DNA of 64,000 nt, from NCBI RefSeq assembly GCF_902635505.1, contig NC_045429.1, positions 163,392,997-163,456,996 on the forward strand, in the 5' to 3' direction. This document shows, piece by piece, positions 45,536 to 56,755 of this stretch; the first letter of the stretch is position 1, and the number at the start of each line of letters is the position of its first letter. The stretch comes from Sarcophilus harrisii (Eukaryota > Chordata > Mammalia > Dasyuromorphia > Dasyuridae). The position numbers and the translations under genes are program-made. The notes under the pieces are model-generated. The model made no database searches. It saw nothing but the letters and a program-made list of their open reading frames with translations, and was not told the DNA's origin.

Positions 45536-47090
45536 AATGGATCATAACAGAGGTTTATCCTTTATTTCTGAATTCCAGCTTTCAAAATTATTTCCTTCTT
45601 TTATTCTGTTGTACATTGTTTTCCCTGTATTCCAAATGAGGACTGTAAATTGAAATCATTCTTAATTTTGAGGATTGTAAAGCTTTTCATTGTAGTCAAG
45701 CATTATGAAGAGTTTATGCAATAGGTAAAATAAGTAAGCTTAATTATTAAAAGAGGTTCAACTCTTCTAAACTTTTTAATTGTTAATTTGTTTAGACTGT
45801 GTTCTGGGTTAAATTTTGCTAGTCAGCTTTCCTGTATTCTTTTTGATTAAAATATGTTGATTATCTCTCTTTATTGAACAGTTAATTCTTCTGCTTGAAA
45901 AATTTATAGTTTTAGAAATTCATTAATATTTGTCTTGCAATGTTAAGTTGCCTTTCCCACTATTTCCCAATAATATATCCATTTAAAGCCTGTTTTCTCT
46001 TGAAGTACTAGGCTTTTTTTTTTTTTTTTTTTTTTAGTTTTAATTTCATCAGTTGGGGAAAAGAAGAGGTTTCTAGGCTTTATGCCTCCAATTTTTCCTG
46101 GAAGACATTTATTTATGACTGCTCATAAAGGCAAAAAAGAAAAGCATGTGAAATTACCCTGAAAATAAATTCAGCAAATATTCATTCCAACTTGAATTGT
46201 TAGGGCAATGAATGCTTATGTTGTGCTGGGATTTATTTGATTCTTAAACACCTGAGCCTAGGTAGGCAGAAAGTGTATCCTGTAAAGGAATTCCTTCGAG
46301 ACTCTGGTGCTCATTGGGTACCACAGTGCATATATTAGGACCGACTTTCTATTGAAGTACAAATTCATGAACAGATTTTCACTATAGATCTAACCACAGC
46401 CCTAAGAAGGAATTCACAATGTAACTGGAGGCAGAAAGGATTCTTCTTCCAAAGTGGCGGTTGCCAATTTTTCACTTCAGTAAGTCTTAGAACAGGAATA
46501 CTGAAATTGTCAATTCTTTCTATTTAAGATTTCATTGCCCTTCTCCAGGATACATTAATCTGCATTTCCTGCCTTAATCTTAGCCACACCTGAAAGTCTT
46601 AAAATATTAGGAAAGTGCTCTATTTAGAATTGTCGATAGAAATCATATAGGTCTATTCTTTAATCCTTTAATTGTTGAGGTAATTAAAACGGGCTTGGTG
46701 GCAGTTGACATTTGTCCAAAGAAATCTTTGAGCATAATCCTTTAAGAATCAACCTCACTAATTTCTCAAAAGGTGAGTTTGGAATTTATCAAGTATTGAT
46801 TTAGTTAAACAAAAGGGAAAAGTTGTGCTTCCTTGTTTGTATTTGAAATTTGTAGACTAAATCCGAGCTATTAATCCTCCTAATGATTTTTACAGGATTC
46901 TTTTTTCATAATTGAGTACTATTCTTTTACTTTCCTAGCCTCCAACACAGATCTAGATTTTTCCTGGGTAAGTGCATTTCAACCCCAAGTACTTTCCTCG
47001 AGCCTTTAAAAAGAAGTAAAAAGCCTTTTCAACTCCCAGAAACCTTTGTTATTCAAATACATCATTCAGTTTTAGAAGGAAGAGGCTAGT
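45536..47090. other. TAAR5 upstream region, essentially repeat-free
   Basis: About 1.5 kb with only a T-run (46014-46035) and no recognised LINE, SINE or LTR. This is the longest such stretch directly upstream of a TAAR gene in the window. It is a reasonable place to look for the TAAR5 promoter and 5' exon. Homeodomain-type TAATTA/TTAATT cores are present but too common to call. Confidence 0.4.
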
Positions 47091-47114
47091 TCCTTTCTCT
47101 GATTTACTTTACAG
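47088..47114 (+). promoter_or_regulatory. Strong 3' splice acceptor 69 bp before TAAR5 ATG
   Basis: A pyrimidine-rich stretch (ttcctttctctgatttactt) leads to ACAG, with AG at 47113-47114. It would place the TAAR5 start 69 nt into the coding exon. A second, weaker AG (ttttccag, 47157-47158) lies closer. An upstream non-coding exon, known for mouse olfactory Taar genes, is implied but not located. Confidence 0.5.
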
Positions 47115-47183
47115 ACAAAGCAGCCTCTGGGGTTAGGAGAGAAGACTTGATTTTCCAGGTACGAGACAGACCAGAAGCCAAAA

Positions 47184-48215
47184 ATGGGAGCTCTCCAGGA
47201 ACTTGGTTCTGAAGATCAATCTGTAACTTTATGCTATCAGGTGAACGGGTCTTGTCCTCGAACCCTGCATCCTTTGGGTGTCCAACTGATCATATACCTG
47301 GCCTGTGCCATAGGTATGTTAATTACTGTCCTGGGGAACCTGCTCGTGGTGTTTTCTGTGTCCTATTTTAAAGCTCTCCATACTCCTACCAATTTCTTGC
47401 TACTCTCCCTAGCACTGGCTGACATGTTCCTTGGGCTCCTAGTGCTTCCATTCAGTACAGTTCGATCGGTAGAAAGTTGCTGGTTCTTTGGGGACTTCCT
47501 CTGTAGGCTGCACACATACCTTGACACTCTCTTCTGCCTTACCTCCATTTTCCACTTGTGTTTCATTTCCATTGATCGTCATTGTGCTATCTGTGACCCC
47601 CTGCTTTATCCTACCAAGTTCACCGTCAAGGTGGCATTCAGATACATAGTGGTGGGCTGGGGGCTTCCTGCAGCATATACTGCCTTCTTCCTCTACAGTG
47701 ATGTGGTAGAGGAAGGACTGAGCATGTTATTGGAAGAGATGCCTTGTGTGGGTAGCTGTCAGCTTCTGTTCAATAAATTCTGGGGCTGGTTGAACTTCCC
47801 TGTGTTCTTCTTTCCCTGTGTCATTATGATTAGTCTGTATGTGAAGATCTTCATTGTGGCCAACAGGCAGGCCAAGCAGATCAGCAGCATGAGCAAGGGT
47901 GCAGGTACCTCTTCAGGTCAGACTGGAGCCTCTAAGAGAGAGAGGAAAGCAGCAAAGACTCTGGGGATAGCAGTGAGCATTTACCTCCTGTGTTGGCTGC
48001 CATTTACCATTGATACATTGGTCGACAGCCTTCTCAACTTTATCACCCCACCACTAGTCTTTGACATTTTCATCTGGTTTGCTTATTTCAACTCAGCATG
48101 CAATCCTTTAATCTATGTTTTTTCCTATAGGTGGTTCAGGAAAGCTATAAAACTTGTTCTGAGTCGGGAGGTCTTTTCCCCTAGAACTCCTACAATAGAT
48201 TTGTACCAAGATTGA
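47184..48215 (+). CDS. TAAR5: Trace amine-associated receptor 5
   Basis: Intact single-exon GPCR of 343 aa (human TAAR5 is 337). It shares long blocks with human TAAR5: 'CYQVNGSCPRT', 'SYFKALHTPTNFLLLSLA', 'HTYLDTLFCLTSIFHLCF', 'FDIFIWFAYFNSACNP'. The start aaaATGg is strong. There is an N-glycosylation site N21-G-S and N-terminal Cys17/Cys24. TMs lie at about 34-60, 69-93, 107-130, 150-171, 197-224, 256-280 and 289-313. Cys107 (3.25) pairs with an ECL2 cysteine (188 or 192). Asp114 (3.32) and Tyr301 (7.43) are present. The DRY motif is DRH (131-133), as in human. CWLP is at 270-273 and NPLIY at 307-311. Intracellular loop 3 has a Gly/Ser/Thr-rich insertion (about 238-249) that accounts for the extra length. 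TAAR5 orthologues detect trimethylamine. This is the last plus-strand receptor; the next gene faces it. Confidence 0.98.
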   Translation: MGALQELGSEDQSVTLCYQVNGSCPRTLHPLGVQLIIYLACAIGMLITVLGNLLVVFSVSYFKALHTPTNFLLLSLALADMFLGLLVLPFSTVRSVESCWFFGDFLCRLHTYLDTLFCLTSIFHLCFISIDRHCAICDPLLYPTKFTVKVAFRYIVVGWGLPAAYTAFFLYSDVVEEGLSMLLEEMPCVGSCQLLFNKFWGWLNFPVFFFPCVIMISLYVKIFIVANRQAKQISSMSKGAGTSSGQTGASKRERKAAKTLGIAVSIYLLCWLPFTIDTLVDSLLNFITPPLVFDIFIWFAYFNSACNPLIYVFSYRWFRKAIKLVLSREVFSPRTPTIDLYQD

Positions 48216-48499
48216 CCAATCTTTCCTAAGGGAGGGGCCCAGGGCATATATTGGTAAAGGAGAGTCACAGAACATTTATGACTAGAAGTCTTGCCAGAGC
48301 CAAAAGAAAGAATTTTTGGAACTGGGAACAAGGAAAGAAAGATTCTGAAATTAGAGACAAGGTAAGCTTTCATTTTCCTTGCATAAAACTTCTGCAAGAG
48401 TGAAGATAAAAAAGGTGGAAAAAAAGAAAGTTATGTTATTAGAATGTCAACTAAATAAAATAAACAGAGAATTGATCATCTGACTTTTTTTTGATCTCC
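48216..48499 (+). other. TAAR5 3'UTR with poly-A signals
   Basis: Overlapping AATAAA signals at 48454-48464 lie about 240 nt after the stop codon, with a downstream T-rich stretch at 48483-48492. This fits a short 3'UTR. No repeat is recognised. Confidence 0.5.
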
Positions 48500-48660
48500 T
48501 TTTCAAAGATCTGGTAGATGAAAATAAAAATCATTCATTGACTGGAAGTCAGGAGACCTGCTTCTAGGCCTGGTTTTGGCAAGAATTGTATTACTTTGAA
48601 CAATCTGATTTATCTTTCTGCTCCTAATTTCTCACTAAACAGTGAAATACTATTCCAATT
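48500..48660 (+). mobile_element. MIR SINE remnant
   Basis: Reads 'attgactggaagtcaggagacctgcttctaggcctgg' followed by MIR-like sequence. Confidence 0.55.
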
Positions 48661-48664
48661 TAAT

Positions 48665-48790
48665 TTTTTAAAATGAAATATTTATTAATCTTCTAACACA
48701 TGGAAAGTAATGTGCTGGGTCTCAGGGATACAAAAATAAATAAGACACAGATCTTGTTCTTAAAAAACTTTCAATCCAATACGGGGGAAA
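48665..48790 (+). mobile_element. L2-type repeat remnant
   Basis: Reads 'tatttattaatcttctaacacatgg', 'gtgctgggtctcagggatac' and 'aactttcaatccaata'. Confidence 0.5.
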
Positions 48791-49447
48791 GACTTGAAAA
48801 GTGAAAAAAAGAAATGTAAACCAAAATGTTTTGAGAAATTTGAAGAAGGAAAGAAAAAGTCATTTTTACTTGGTAGGTTGGTGAGGTAAGAAAACGTTTG
48901 TAAGACATTATGGAAGAGGTGACAGCTCTCAATATCTATGATTCTAAATTGATGAGGTTTTCTGTAGGCACTCTCCCACTTTATACTCCAATTTCTTTAC
49001 TCATGTTTTTTGTATGCCCACTTTCTGAAACATTCACATTAAGACTCATCTCTTCTATTTAGTCTGAACCCATTATGATCTTTAAAACCAATGATTTTGG
49101 AGTAAAAGTCAACTTCTTCCTACATATTCTTCTTACCATCAGGCAATTTCTCTAATTAAGTAGGTACTTCCCAATTTTAAAAAATACTCCATCTTTTTAT
49201 TAATTAAACTGGAAAACAGGTAAGATTTTATGTAACTGATGTCTTTAGTCCCATTGTCAATTTAATTTTTGTTTTTTCTTTAAACTTGCATTTTACAATT
49301 TGTCTAACAAAGGAAAAAAAAACACTATTACATAGTTTGGCAATTCCACTTATAATCCCAAGCATTAAAATCACCTTTCTGTTCATAATTTAAACAACCT
49401 TCCTTTTCATTGGAGATTTAAAAAAATAGTAGTTCCTACTTAAAAAT

Positions 49448-49478
<31 letters not shown>

Positions 49479-49799
49479 TTTAATGACTTTTTTAGGTAAA
49501 TGAAGATTATGTTTATTTTTTCTGATTCCTAACTTTTTTTTTTTTACCTTGTTTCAGGTCTGAGAGATTCTATTCTTCCCATTCTAATTATTTTTTTTTA
49601 TCATTGCTTTTTTTTTTGAAATGAAGTTTTGTACATCATGAATAAGATTTTGGTACACCAAGATCACAGATTTATAGTTAAATGGGATTTTAAAAGTCAC
49701 CAAGAGTTTGTTGTTTGTCAAATGTACTTTTTTTTTTTATCAAATATACTTTTTAAAAAAACAATCTTCATTCTTTTTCAACTCTGCAGCCTTTGAAAC
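48791..49799. other. Intergenic with (CA)n
   Basis: A CA microsatellite lies at 49448-49475. Several T-runs occur. Weak L2-like sequence lies at about 48970-49090. Nothing else is recognised. Confidence 0.45.
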
Positions 49800-50040
49800 T
49801 TTTGATCACTCTCTTTTCCCAGGTAGTTTCTCTTCTCTATGCTTTTGTGATACTAATTTCATCTAGTACTCATTCCTGCCTGTCCGCATCTTCTCAGATT
49901 CCTTTGCTAATCCTTTTTCAAGGTCATAACTACTAATTGTGCATGTCCCCCAAAGTTTTGTCCTGAGGCTTCTTTTTTCCCTTTATACTACCTTGCTTAG
50001 TGATTTCACCATCTTTCATGGGTTAATTAATCATCTTTTT
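49800..50040 (+). mobile_element. L2 LINE fragment
   Basis: Resembles L2 3' coding/UTR sequence ('aagttttgtcctgaggcttct', 'cttgcttagtgatttcaccatc'). Confidence 0.5.
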
Positions 50041-50044
50041 GCAT

Positions 50045-50155
50045 ATTATTCCTATCTCCCAGAGTTATTGTGAAGATAAAATATGACAATGTTTCTAAAG
50101 TTCTTCACAAACTTTTAAGTGCTGTATAAGTGCTAGCACTTGAAATTGTTATATA
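50045..50155 (+). mobile_element. MIR SINE 3' part
   Basis: Reads 'cctatctcccagagttattgtgaagataaaa', 'aagttcttcacaaacttttaagtgctgtataagtgc'. Confidence 0.6.
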
Positions 50156-50289
50156 TCCTTGTTGTGTGATGCTGAGAAACTATATATTATAAAAGAACTA
50201 AAGATGTGTAGAGGGTAATTCTTGGGAGTTTCTGATATTTTGATAATTATAAAGTTGTCTATTTTTGATGGTCCCTTACTTATTTTTCA

Positions 50290-51520
50290 AACTCATCCTC
50301 AAATAAAAGAAAAATTCATTTTTGGGGGCGCAACATTATATACACTCAAATAGCAATTATAATTTGAAGTGACAAAGATGATTGTTGGGAGGGCCATCCA
50401 GAAAGGGAACATGTAGTTATACTATTGGTAGAATAATTAATATAATCTTTTTGTGGAGCAATTTGGCAATATGTGAAAGTATAATCTCAGCATCACTTTT
50501 ACTCAAGTTAAATATAAAGGATATTATTTAATAAGAAGAAAAACGTATGTGAAAAAATTATTTATAGCAACTTTATGAGAACAAGAGTTTGGAAAAGAAA
50601 ACACATTATACAAATAAAGAATGACTGGTTTAATTGTATTATATTACATGAACAGAATATTGCTATATCTTAAATATTACAAGTAGGAAATATGGAAAGA
50701 TGATCAAAATGACATAGAGAAAAAAATAAATTCACAACCTGTAAAACTCACAACAACAAAATATCATAAGTACATAGATACAAATCTGAAAAGAAATAAA
50801 GAAAAATAAGATATTTTATTATATAAATGATTATTTTTTCTTAATAAATATAGTTTGGAGTTTGTGATTTTATTTTTAAAAATTTTGTCTGCTTATTTGT
50901 TAATTTTGTTGAGATTATTATTACTTATATTTTTATTAACAATGAATTAATTAGGTAAGGGCTCCTCTTCAGGAGACAACTGTTACATCCAGATTTGTAG
51001 TACAATTTGAGTTGTCATCTATTCAAATCTACCTGTAAGGCCCAACCCAATGATTCTGCATCATGAAAAAATTATGGTATATGAATGTAATAGCCTGCTC
51101 TTGGGGTATACATAATGTTGAAGGGATTGATTTCAGAGAAACCTGAAAAGACTCCAATGAACTGATAGAGTGAAGTAAGCAAAATCAAATGAACAATTTA
51201 TATAATAAGATCAGCAGTTTAAAAACAAAAAAAACTTTGAAATCCATAAGAACTCTGACCAATTCAATGATAAACCATGACTCCAAAGAATTGATACTAG
51301 ACTGCTACTCATCTCCTGATTGGAAAAATGATGGATTCATGATGAAAAATGAGTATATATATATATATATATGTATTTTACTATGGTCAGTCTTTTGCTT
51401 GACTATGTATATTTGCTATAAAGTTTTCATTTTCTTTTTTTTCCTCCAGTGGGACTGCAGGAGGCAGTAGAGAGGAAAAAAAGAGTGTTATAATTTTTTT
51501 ACATGCAATTTTGTTTAAGA
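50290..51520 (+). mobile_element. Old L1-like LINE 3' region
   Basis: 50290-50800 resembles an ORF2 C-terminal remnant. 51050-51520 resembles a 3'UTR of a different, older L1 group ('ctgatagagtgaagtaagc', 'ccatgactccaaagaatt', 'gatggattcatgatg', and a T/C-rich then G-rich end). A (TA)n lies at 51353-51372. Confidence 0.55.
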
Positions 51521-51589
51521 AAAAAAGAGATTAGCCTGAATTTCCTCTTTCACTAAAAATTTCTATGATTTTGGGGCAAGTCTCTTTAT

Positions 51590-51690
51590 TCCTTCAATTT
51601 CAATGTCCTTATTTGTGAAAGGAGAGGGTTGGATTAGATAACCAGCAAGATCTCTTCTAGCTCTTTTAATCTGTGAATAAATAACATTGG
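51590..51690 (+). mobile_element. MIR SINE fragment
   Basis: Reads 'ttcaatgtccttatttgtgaaagg', 'ggattagataaccagcaagatctcttctagctc'. Confidence 0.6.
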
Positions 51691-52200
51691 GGTTTTTTTT
51701 TTCAGACTATATATATTCAAATTTTTAAAGAGAGAGTGAAGAGGTTGGGGCATTTTAGAGAAGAGTGTCTTCTCTGTTATTCCCCCAAGTTGTTCCACAT
51801 GCAGACCTATCTTAACTGTCTATGAATAAACCTGGCCATGGTCATCAGGGAATATATTTGCACAAATTTTTGGATATGGTCAATGTAGGAATTTGCATTG
51901 TTCATCTGTGAATATTTGCTATGAGGATTTTATTTATTTAATACCCAGGGGTCACTTTAGCTGATAGATAATAAACATATATGAAAAATGCATTGAATTT
52001 TTTAAAAATTATTATTAATATAACAATAATCAACCATGAAGATTTTCATAAATTATTGAAAAGGAAAGTAAGCAGAGCCAGAAAAGCAATACAATCAATA
52101 TATATGTCAACAACCACCATAAAATAACCAAAACAGTGTTGAAAATGTGTTAGCAAAAAAAAAAAAAAAATCCCCCACAACCTGTCTTCAAAAAGAACCA
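51691..52200 (+). mobile_element. Old L1 3' end pieces
   Basis: 51850-51950 has 'tttttggatatggtcaatgtagg...gctatgaggatttt', an L1 3'UTR phrase also seen near 51370-51430. 52070-52160 has an L1-like 'aagtaagcagagccagaaaagcaa'. Confidence 0.45.
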
Positions 52201-52504
52201 TGAGAAGACATTTCTACCTGTTCCTTTACAGGATTCATGGGTGTGGAACTTTTTACAGACTACTTAAACACTCTAATCCTCAAGCAAAGAAACAATAAGC
52301 CAGATATATACTAATCAAATCCTCCAGATGAAACTATATTTGCATAAGGATGGAATCTTAAGAATCAAGAACATCAGAGTCCTTTAATTTTTAAAGGACT
52401 CTGCACTATTGCCTTATTAGCCTTTAATTGTATTTTGAGCACTTAGTGTGTTGTTTAGCACTTAGCTAGTGCTTATAGGGTAATAAACATTATTAATTCT
52501 ATAG
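52201..52504 (+). other. Flank of zinc-finger pseudogene; possible intron remnant
   Basis: No repeat is recognised. It ends in 'attaattctatag', which reads as a 3' splice site for the zinc-finger exon. Confidence 0.4.
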
Positions 52505-54560
52505 GAGAATCATCCAAGGAAAGACTCAAAAAGGATGATCCTTTGGATTCTATGTTGGAAGAAGCTTGGGATTCTGATAGCAAATTAGAGAGGCAAAACA
52601 ACAACCAAGATAGATTGTCCAGACAATTAAAAGTCATTCAAAGGAATATTTTAATGAGTTAAATACTAATGAATATAATATAATATAATATATATATATG
52701 AAAAAGGTCAATCCAGGATCAAACCTCATTCCACAACAGAAAGTTATTATAGGAAAATGTCTCCATAAATATGATATACTTAGAAACAATGTTAGAGCAT
52801 GTTCAGACTCAATTTCAACATAATAGACTCTCCCTGGGGAAGAAACTTCTGGAGTATAATATTTGCAGAAAACCCTTTATTATCATTCAAACCATAGATT
52901 ATATATACTACAAAAAAGACCTTAAGTCTAAGCAAAATAACAAATATTTCAGCAACAACTTCTCATGCGCTACTGTATACCAAAAAAAAAAAAAAAATAC
53001 AGGAGAAACCTTTCACAAATGTAATGACTATGGGAAAGTCTGCAAATAGAAGAAATACTGAAAAACAAGATAATTCACATTGTAGAGAAAAGCTTTGGAT
53101 GTAAAGAATGTGGGAAAGCCTTTGGCAATAATCACAGCCTGTCTCAGCATTGAATAATTCATACTAGAAAGAAACCATTTGAATATAATAAAAGTATTAA
53201 AGCTTTTAGTAACAACTGAAGTCCAACTGAACATTATACAGCTCATGCAGGACTGGAATTATAAATGTAATGAATGTGAAAAGCCTTAATCTGGCATGCA
53301 AGCTTCCATGAACATGGAAAGAAGCCCTTTGTATACAAGGAATGTGGAAAAGCCTTCAGCAAAGAGGTATATCTTATTAGACATAAGGTAATTCATACTG
53401 GCCCTTGGGAAAAAGAAAGCTTTTAGGAACTATTCTTTATGTAACATCCGAAAATTCATGTAAGGGAGAAGCACCATAAATGTAGTGAATATGATGAGAA
53501 AGCCTTCAAACAAAAGACCTATCTTAAAATTCATAAAATAACTCAAAATGAAGAGAAGACCTTAAATGTAATGAATGTGGGAAAGCCTTCAGGAACAAGA
53601 TATACCTTAATACACATAAGTAATTCATATTGAAAAGAAACTCTAGAAATGAAATGTGTGGAAATGAGTTTAAGCCTTCAAGTAGGTAGAAGGCACACCT
53701 GTAGAAACATAAGATAGAGAAGGCCATTGGATGTAATGAATATGGGAAAATCTTCAGCAGTAAATGCCACCTATATCAACATTAAACAATTCATACTGGA
53801 GAGAAATTTTATAAATATAATGAAAATGGGAAAGCCTTCAGCATGGTTGGCTGTTTTCAAACACATAATTGGAGAGAAACATTTTGAATGCAATGAATGT
53901 AGGAAAGGCTTCAGATATAGATCAAGATATCAAAAGAGTCATACTGAAGAGAAACTGTAAATATAGAGAAGTTTTTAAGTGGTTCATCTCTCATGTAACA
54001 TGAGATATTCATGCTATAGAGAAACCCAGTAAATGTGAAATGACAAAGCCTTTAGCCAGAAAAGAAACCTTGAAATACATAGAAGAATTCATATTGGGGA
54101 ATAACCTTATATATGTAGGGAATATGGAAAAGTCTTTAGGAGCAAAGGAAGTTTTAATACACCCAAGAAAATTTATACTGGACAGAAACACTTTGAATGT
54201 AATGAAGGTGGAACAGCATTTTTTATATATAATAGAATTCATAGTTCATAAATACCCATTAAACATGAAATGAGGAAAATTTTAATTGCAAAAAATAAAG
54301 AGAAACCCAATAAATATGGGTTGGCCTTTGGTTAGAAGGGAAATCGTACTGAAAACTTATACTTGAGAGAAATGTTTTTAAGTGTAATGAATGTGGGAAA
54401 GCTTCAAATTGATGTAGAGATCTTAAGGAATATTAAAATCCATGCTGGGAAAAAAAAACTTTCTAAATTTAAGAAATTTGGAATAGCCTTTAGGAAAAAA
54501 AACAAAGTTTCATGTTGAAGGGAAATGTATTCAATATAGTGAATGTTCAAGCTTTGGAAT
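52505..54560 (+). pseudogene. Decayed KRAB-type C2H2 zinc-finger gene, last exon
   Basis: The exon begins after 'ctatag' in phase 1, as KRAB-ZNF last exons do, and reads ESSKERLKKDDPLDSMLEEA and on to a stop about 55 codons later: the linker region typical of marsupial KRAB zinc-finger proteins. From about 53000 to 54470 a series of degenerate 84-bp C2H2 units follows, with TGE-type linkers and phrases such as 'CNDYGK', 'CKECGKAFGNNHSLSQH' and '[16 protein letters not shown]'. Stops and frameshifts occur throughout, and many zinc-ligand Cys/His residues are lost. No KRAB exon is visible upstream. The apparent intact acceptor suggests a duplicated genomic exon, not a spliced retrocopy. It lies between TAAR5 and the TAAR6/8-like gene and is unrelated to them. 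Confidence 0.85.
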
Positions 54561-54586
54561 GAAATAAGATTAAAGTCTAAAAAACG

Positions 54587-54730
54587 GGGGCAACTAGGTG
54601 GATTAGTAGATAAAGCACTGGCTCTGGAGTCAGAAGACCTGAGTTCAAATCCAGCCTCAAACTCTTGATTCTTACTAGTTACATGATCCTGAGCAAGTCA
54701 CTTAACTCCAATTTTCTTACAAATAAAGTT
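54587..54730 (+). mobile_element. tRNA-derived marsupial SINE
   Basis: Head 'gggggcaactaggtggatta', anchor 'agacctgagttcaaatccag', core 'tcctgagcaagtcacttaac'. It has a short A-poor tail. Confidence 0.85.
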
Positions 54731-55814
54731 GAGACTATCATGTTCAGATCTTATGTACTGGTATCCCTCCCAAGGTACCTTTTAAAAAATTTAAGTATGA
54801 TTATCCTCTTACTTAGGAAAAGATTCAAAGGAGTCTTATATTTACCTAAAGCAACACAGCTAGAATATGGTAAATTCAAAACTGGATGCTAACTCTTTTG
54901 AAGTCTAAATATTAAAAAAGAATCCAGTGCTGCTAAGATTTTATCAGAATGTATTGTGATCAACTATGTAGGCTATACTGTACTTGTGCAATGCAGTATT
55001 CCCCAAAGAAGGATTAAACAAGATTCCAACCTTCATGGAACTAAGATGAACACAACTAAGTAGTTAGAGAAAAATATGTGTTATTTTATGTGATGATTTC
55101 TAAGTGTATATTAGGAATTCAAGAAAAAGAAAGGTAAGGAGCTGCCAGGAAATGCTTCATGGAGAAAACAATAATTGAATTGGGCCTTAATAAATGGATA
55201 GAATTTATATGGGTTACAAAGTGGTGAAACCTGGGTTCAGAATAGAACAGTATTAGTTTAGACACAAAATGAGGAAAGGATATGGTTTATATGGGGGAAA
55301 CCAAATGACCAATCTGGAAGGGAGATGAAAAAGGGGAAGAATTGAGATTATTAAGTATTGGATTTGATATCGTAAAAGTATAGATTTCTCAAAAAATGTT
55401 AAAGAGAAATAAGAATTAAGGTATCAAGCAAAAGAGATACCAAGGAGATTTTGCCCTTTTCTTCTTTACTTCTGTAAGATCTCTATGCAAAAAAACAAAC
55501 AAAAAATCCAATCTTTTGTGGTCAAAGAAGTTATTTTTATATAAATAATAATTTATATTATGGTATGTAGAAGACTTCATAATGATGGCCTAGCCAAACA
55601 GAATCTTTTATTTATTAAGATATAATTTCTCTAAATTCAGTATATGACTACAGAGGTGAGCGACATACAACAGCAGAATGAATAGGGGATTTAAACAACG
55701 TTTTCAGAACAGGGGTGAGGTATGTTATTGAACCAGTTTTTATTGCCAATTTATGATTTCATTCTGTATAACTGACAGCTCAATACTTGGCATTAAAACT
55801 GAATAGAATTAAAG
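54731..55814. other. Intergenic, partly old repeat
   Basis: About 54960-55440 loosely resembles L2-derived dispersed sequence ('ggagctgccaggaaatgcttcatggag', 'ttgaattgggccttaataaatgg'). No gene is seen. Confidence 0.35.
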
Positions 55815-56058
55815 GTTATCAGGCAGCATTAGACTTGGAGTCAGGAATATCTGACTTCAGATCCTATCTCAGAAACATACTAGCTGTGTGACCTGGGAAA
55901 ATCAGTTTAACCTTCCTTTCTATAGCCTCCTCATCTGTAAAATGGGGATAATAACAACATGTAAACTGCCAGGGTAGTTGTGAGGATCGAGTGACCTAAT
56001 GTATATAAAGTGCTTTACAAATCTTAAAATACTATTTGAATGATAGCTATTATTCTAA
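55815..56058 (+). mobile_element. MIR-tailed SINE
   Basis: Head/anchor 'cagcattagacttggagtcaggaa', core 'agctgtgtgacctgggaaaatcagtttaacc', tail 'ctcatctgtaaaatggggataata', 'gttgtgaggatcgag', 'taaagtgctttacaaatctta'. Confidence 0.8.
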
Positions 56059-56264
56059 TTTTCTCTTCAAAATAGTTTTATTAAAAGCAAGATGTATGTA
56101 TTGTATTCTGAGGTAGAGATTTGAGGTGGGGTGGGGATTATTCTGTAACAAAAAGGCCACCATATGAAAAAGGGATTCAATTTCTTCTGCTTGGATTCAG
56201 AGTTAAATATTAGAAACAATGGGTAAAAATTCAGAGACACGTTTTGTTTCAATACTAGGGTAAG

Positions 56265-56515
56265 ATTAGGTGGTGCAATAGATAGAAAATTAGACTTGGA
56301 GCTAGAAAGACCTGAATTCAAATGTAGCCCTGGACAAATCACTTACCCTCAGTTTCCAAATCACTTAGCCTCAGTTTCCAAATCACTTAGCCTCAGTTTC
56401 CTTATCTATAAAATGACAATAAAAATAACAATTACACTCTAAGCATGTTGGGAAGGTAAAATGAAATAATCTATGTAAAGCACTTTATGAAGCTTAAAGT
56501 ACTACATAAAAGCTA
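56265..56515 (+). mobile_element. MIR-tailed SINE with internal 22-bp triplication
   Basis: Head 'aggtggtgcaatagatagaa', then the 22-bp unit aaatcactta(g/c)cctcagtttcc three times in tandem (56336-56357, 56358-56379, 56380-56401), then the usual MIR tail to 'actacataaaagctagct'. Confidence 0.85.
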
Positions 56516-56519
56516 GCTA

Positions 56520-56755
56520 GAGTAGAGAAGAATACTAGTTCTGGAGCTAAGGAGACCTGAGTTCAAATCCAGATTCAGATACTTACTAGTTGTATGACCC
56601 TAGGCAAATCACTTACTTTCCTTTTCAGACTTTCCAAGTTTCCTCTTCTCTAAAAAATACTTTCTAAGGTTGCTATAAGTATTAAATAAGATAGTATTTG
56701 TAAAGAACTTTGCAAACTTTGAAGCAATACATGCTTTCTAACTATCAGAACTATC
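56520..56755 (+). mobile_element. MIR-tailed SINE
   Basis: Follows the previous SINE directly: 'agaatactagttctggagc', 'gacctgagttcaaatccag', 'tatgaccctaggcaaatcactta', 'aaagaactttgcaaactttgaa'. Confidence 0.75.

Noticed and set aside
46660-46690. Homeodomain (TAATTA-type) and Ebf-type sites upstream of TAAR5
   Set aside because: TAATT cores are too common in AT-rich DNA and no clear Ebf palindrome was seen, so no regulatory call is supported.
49448-49475. CRISPR-like or spaced repeat arrays
   Set aside because: Only microsatellites and dispersed eukaryotic repeats are present; no repeat-spacer structure exists.
53727-54273. Functional zinc-finger protein in the short frames near 53.7-54.3 kb
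   Set aside because: Most zinc-coordinating residues are lost and frames are broken; it belongs to the pseudogene at 52505-54560.
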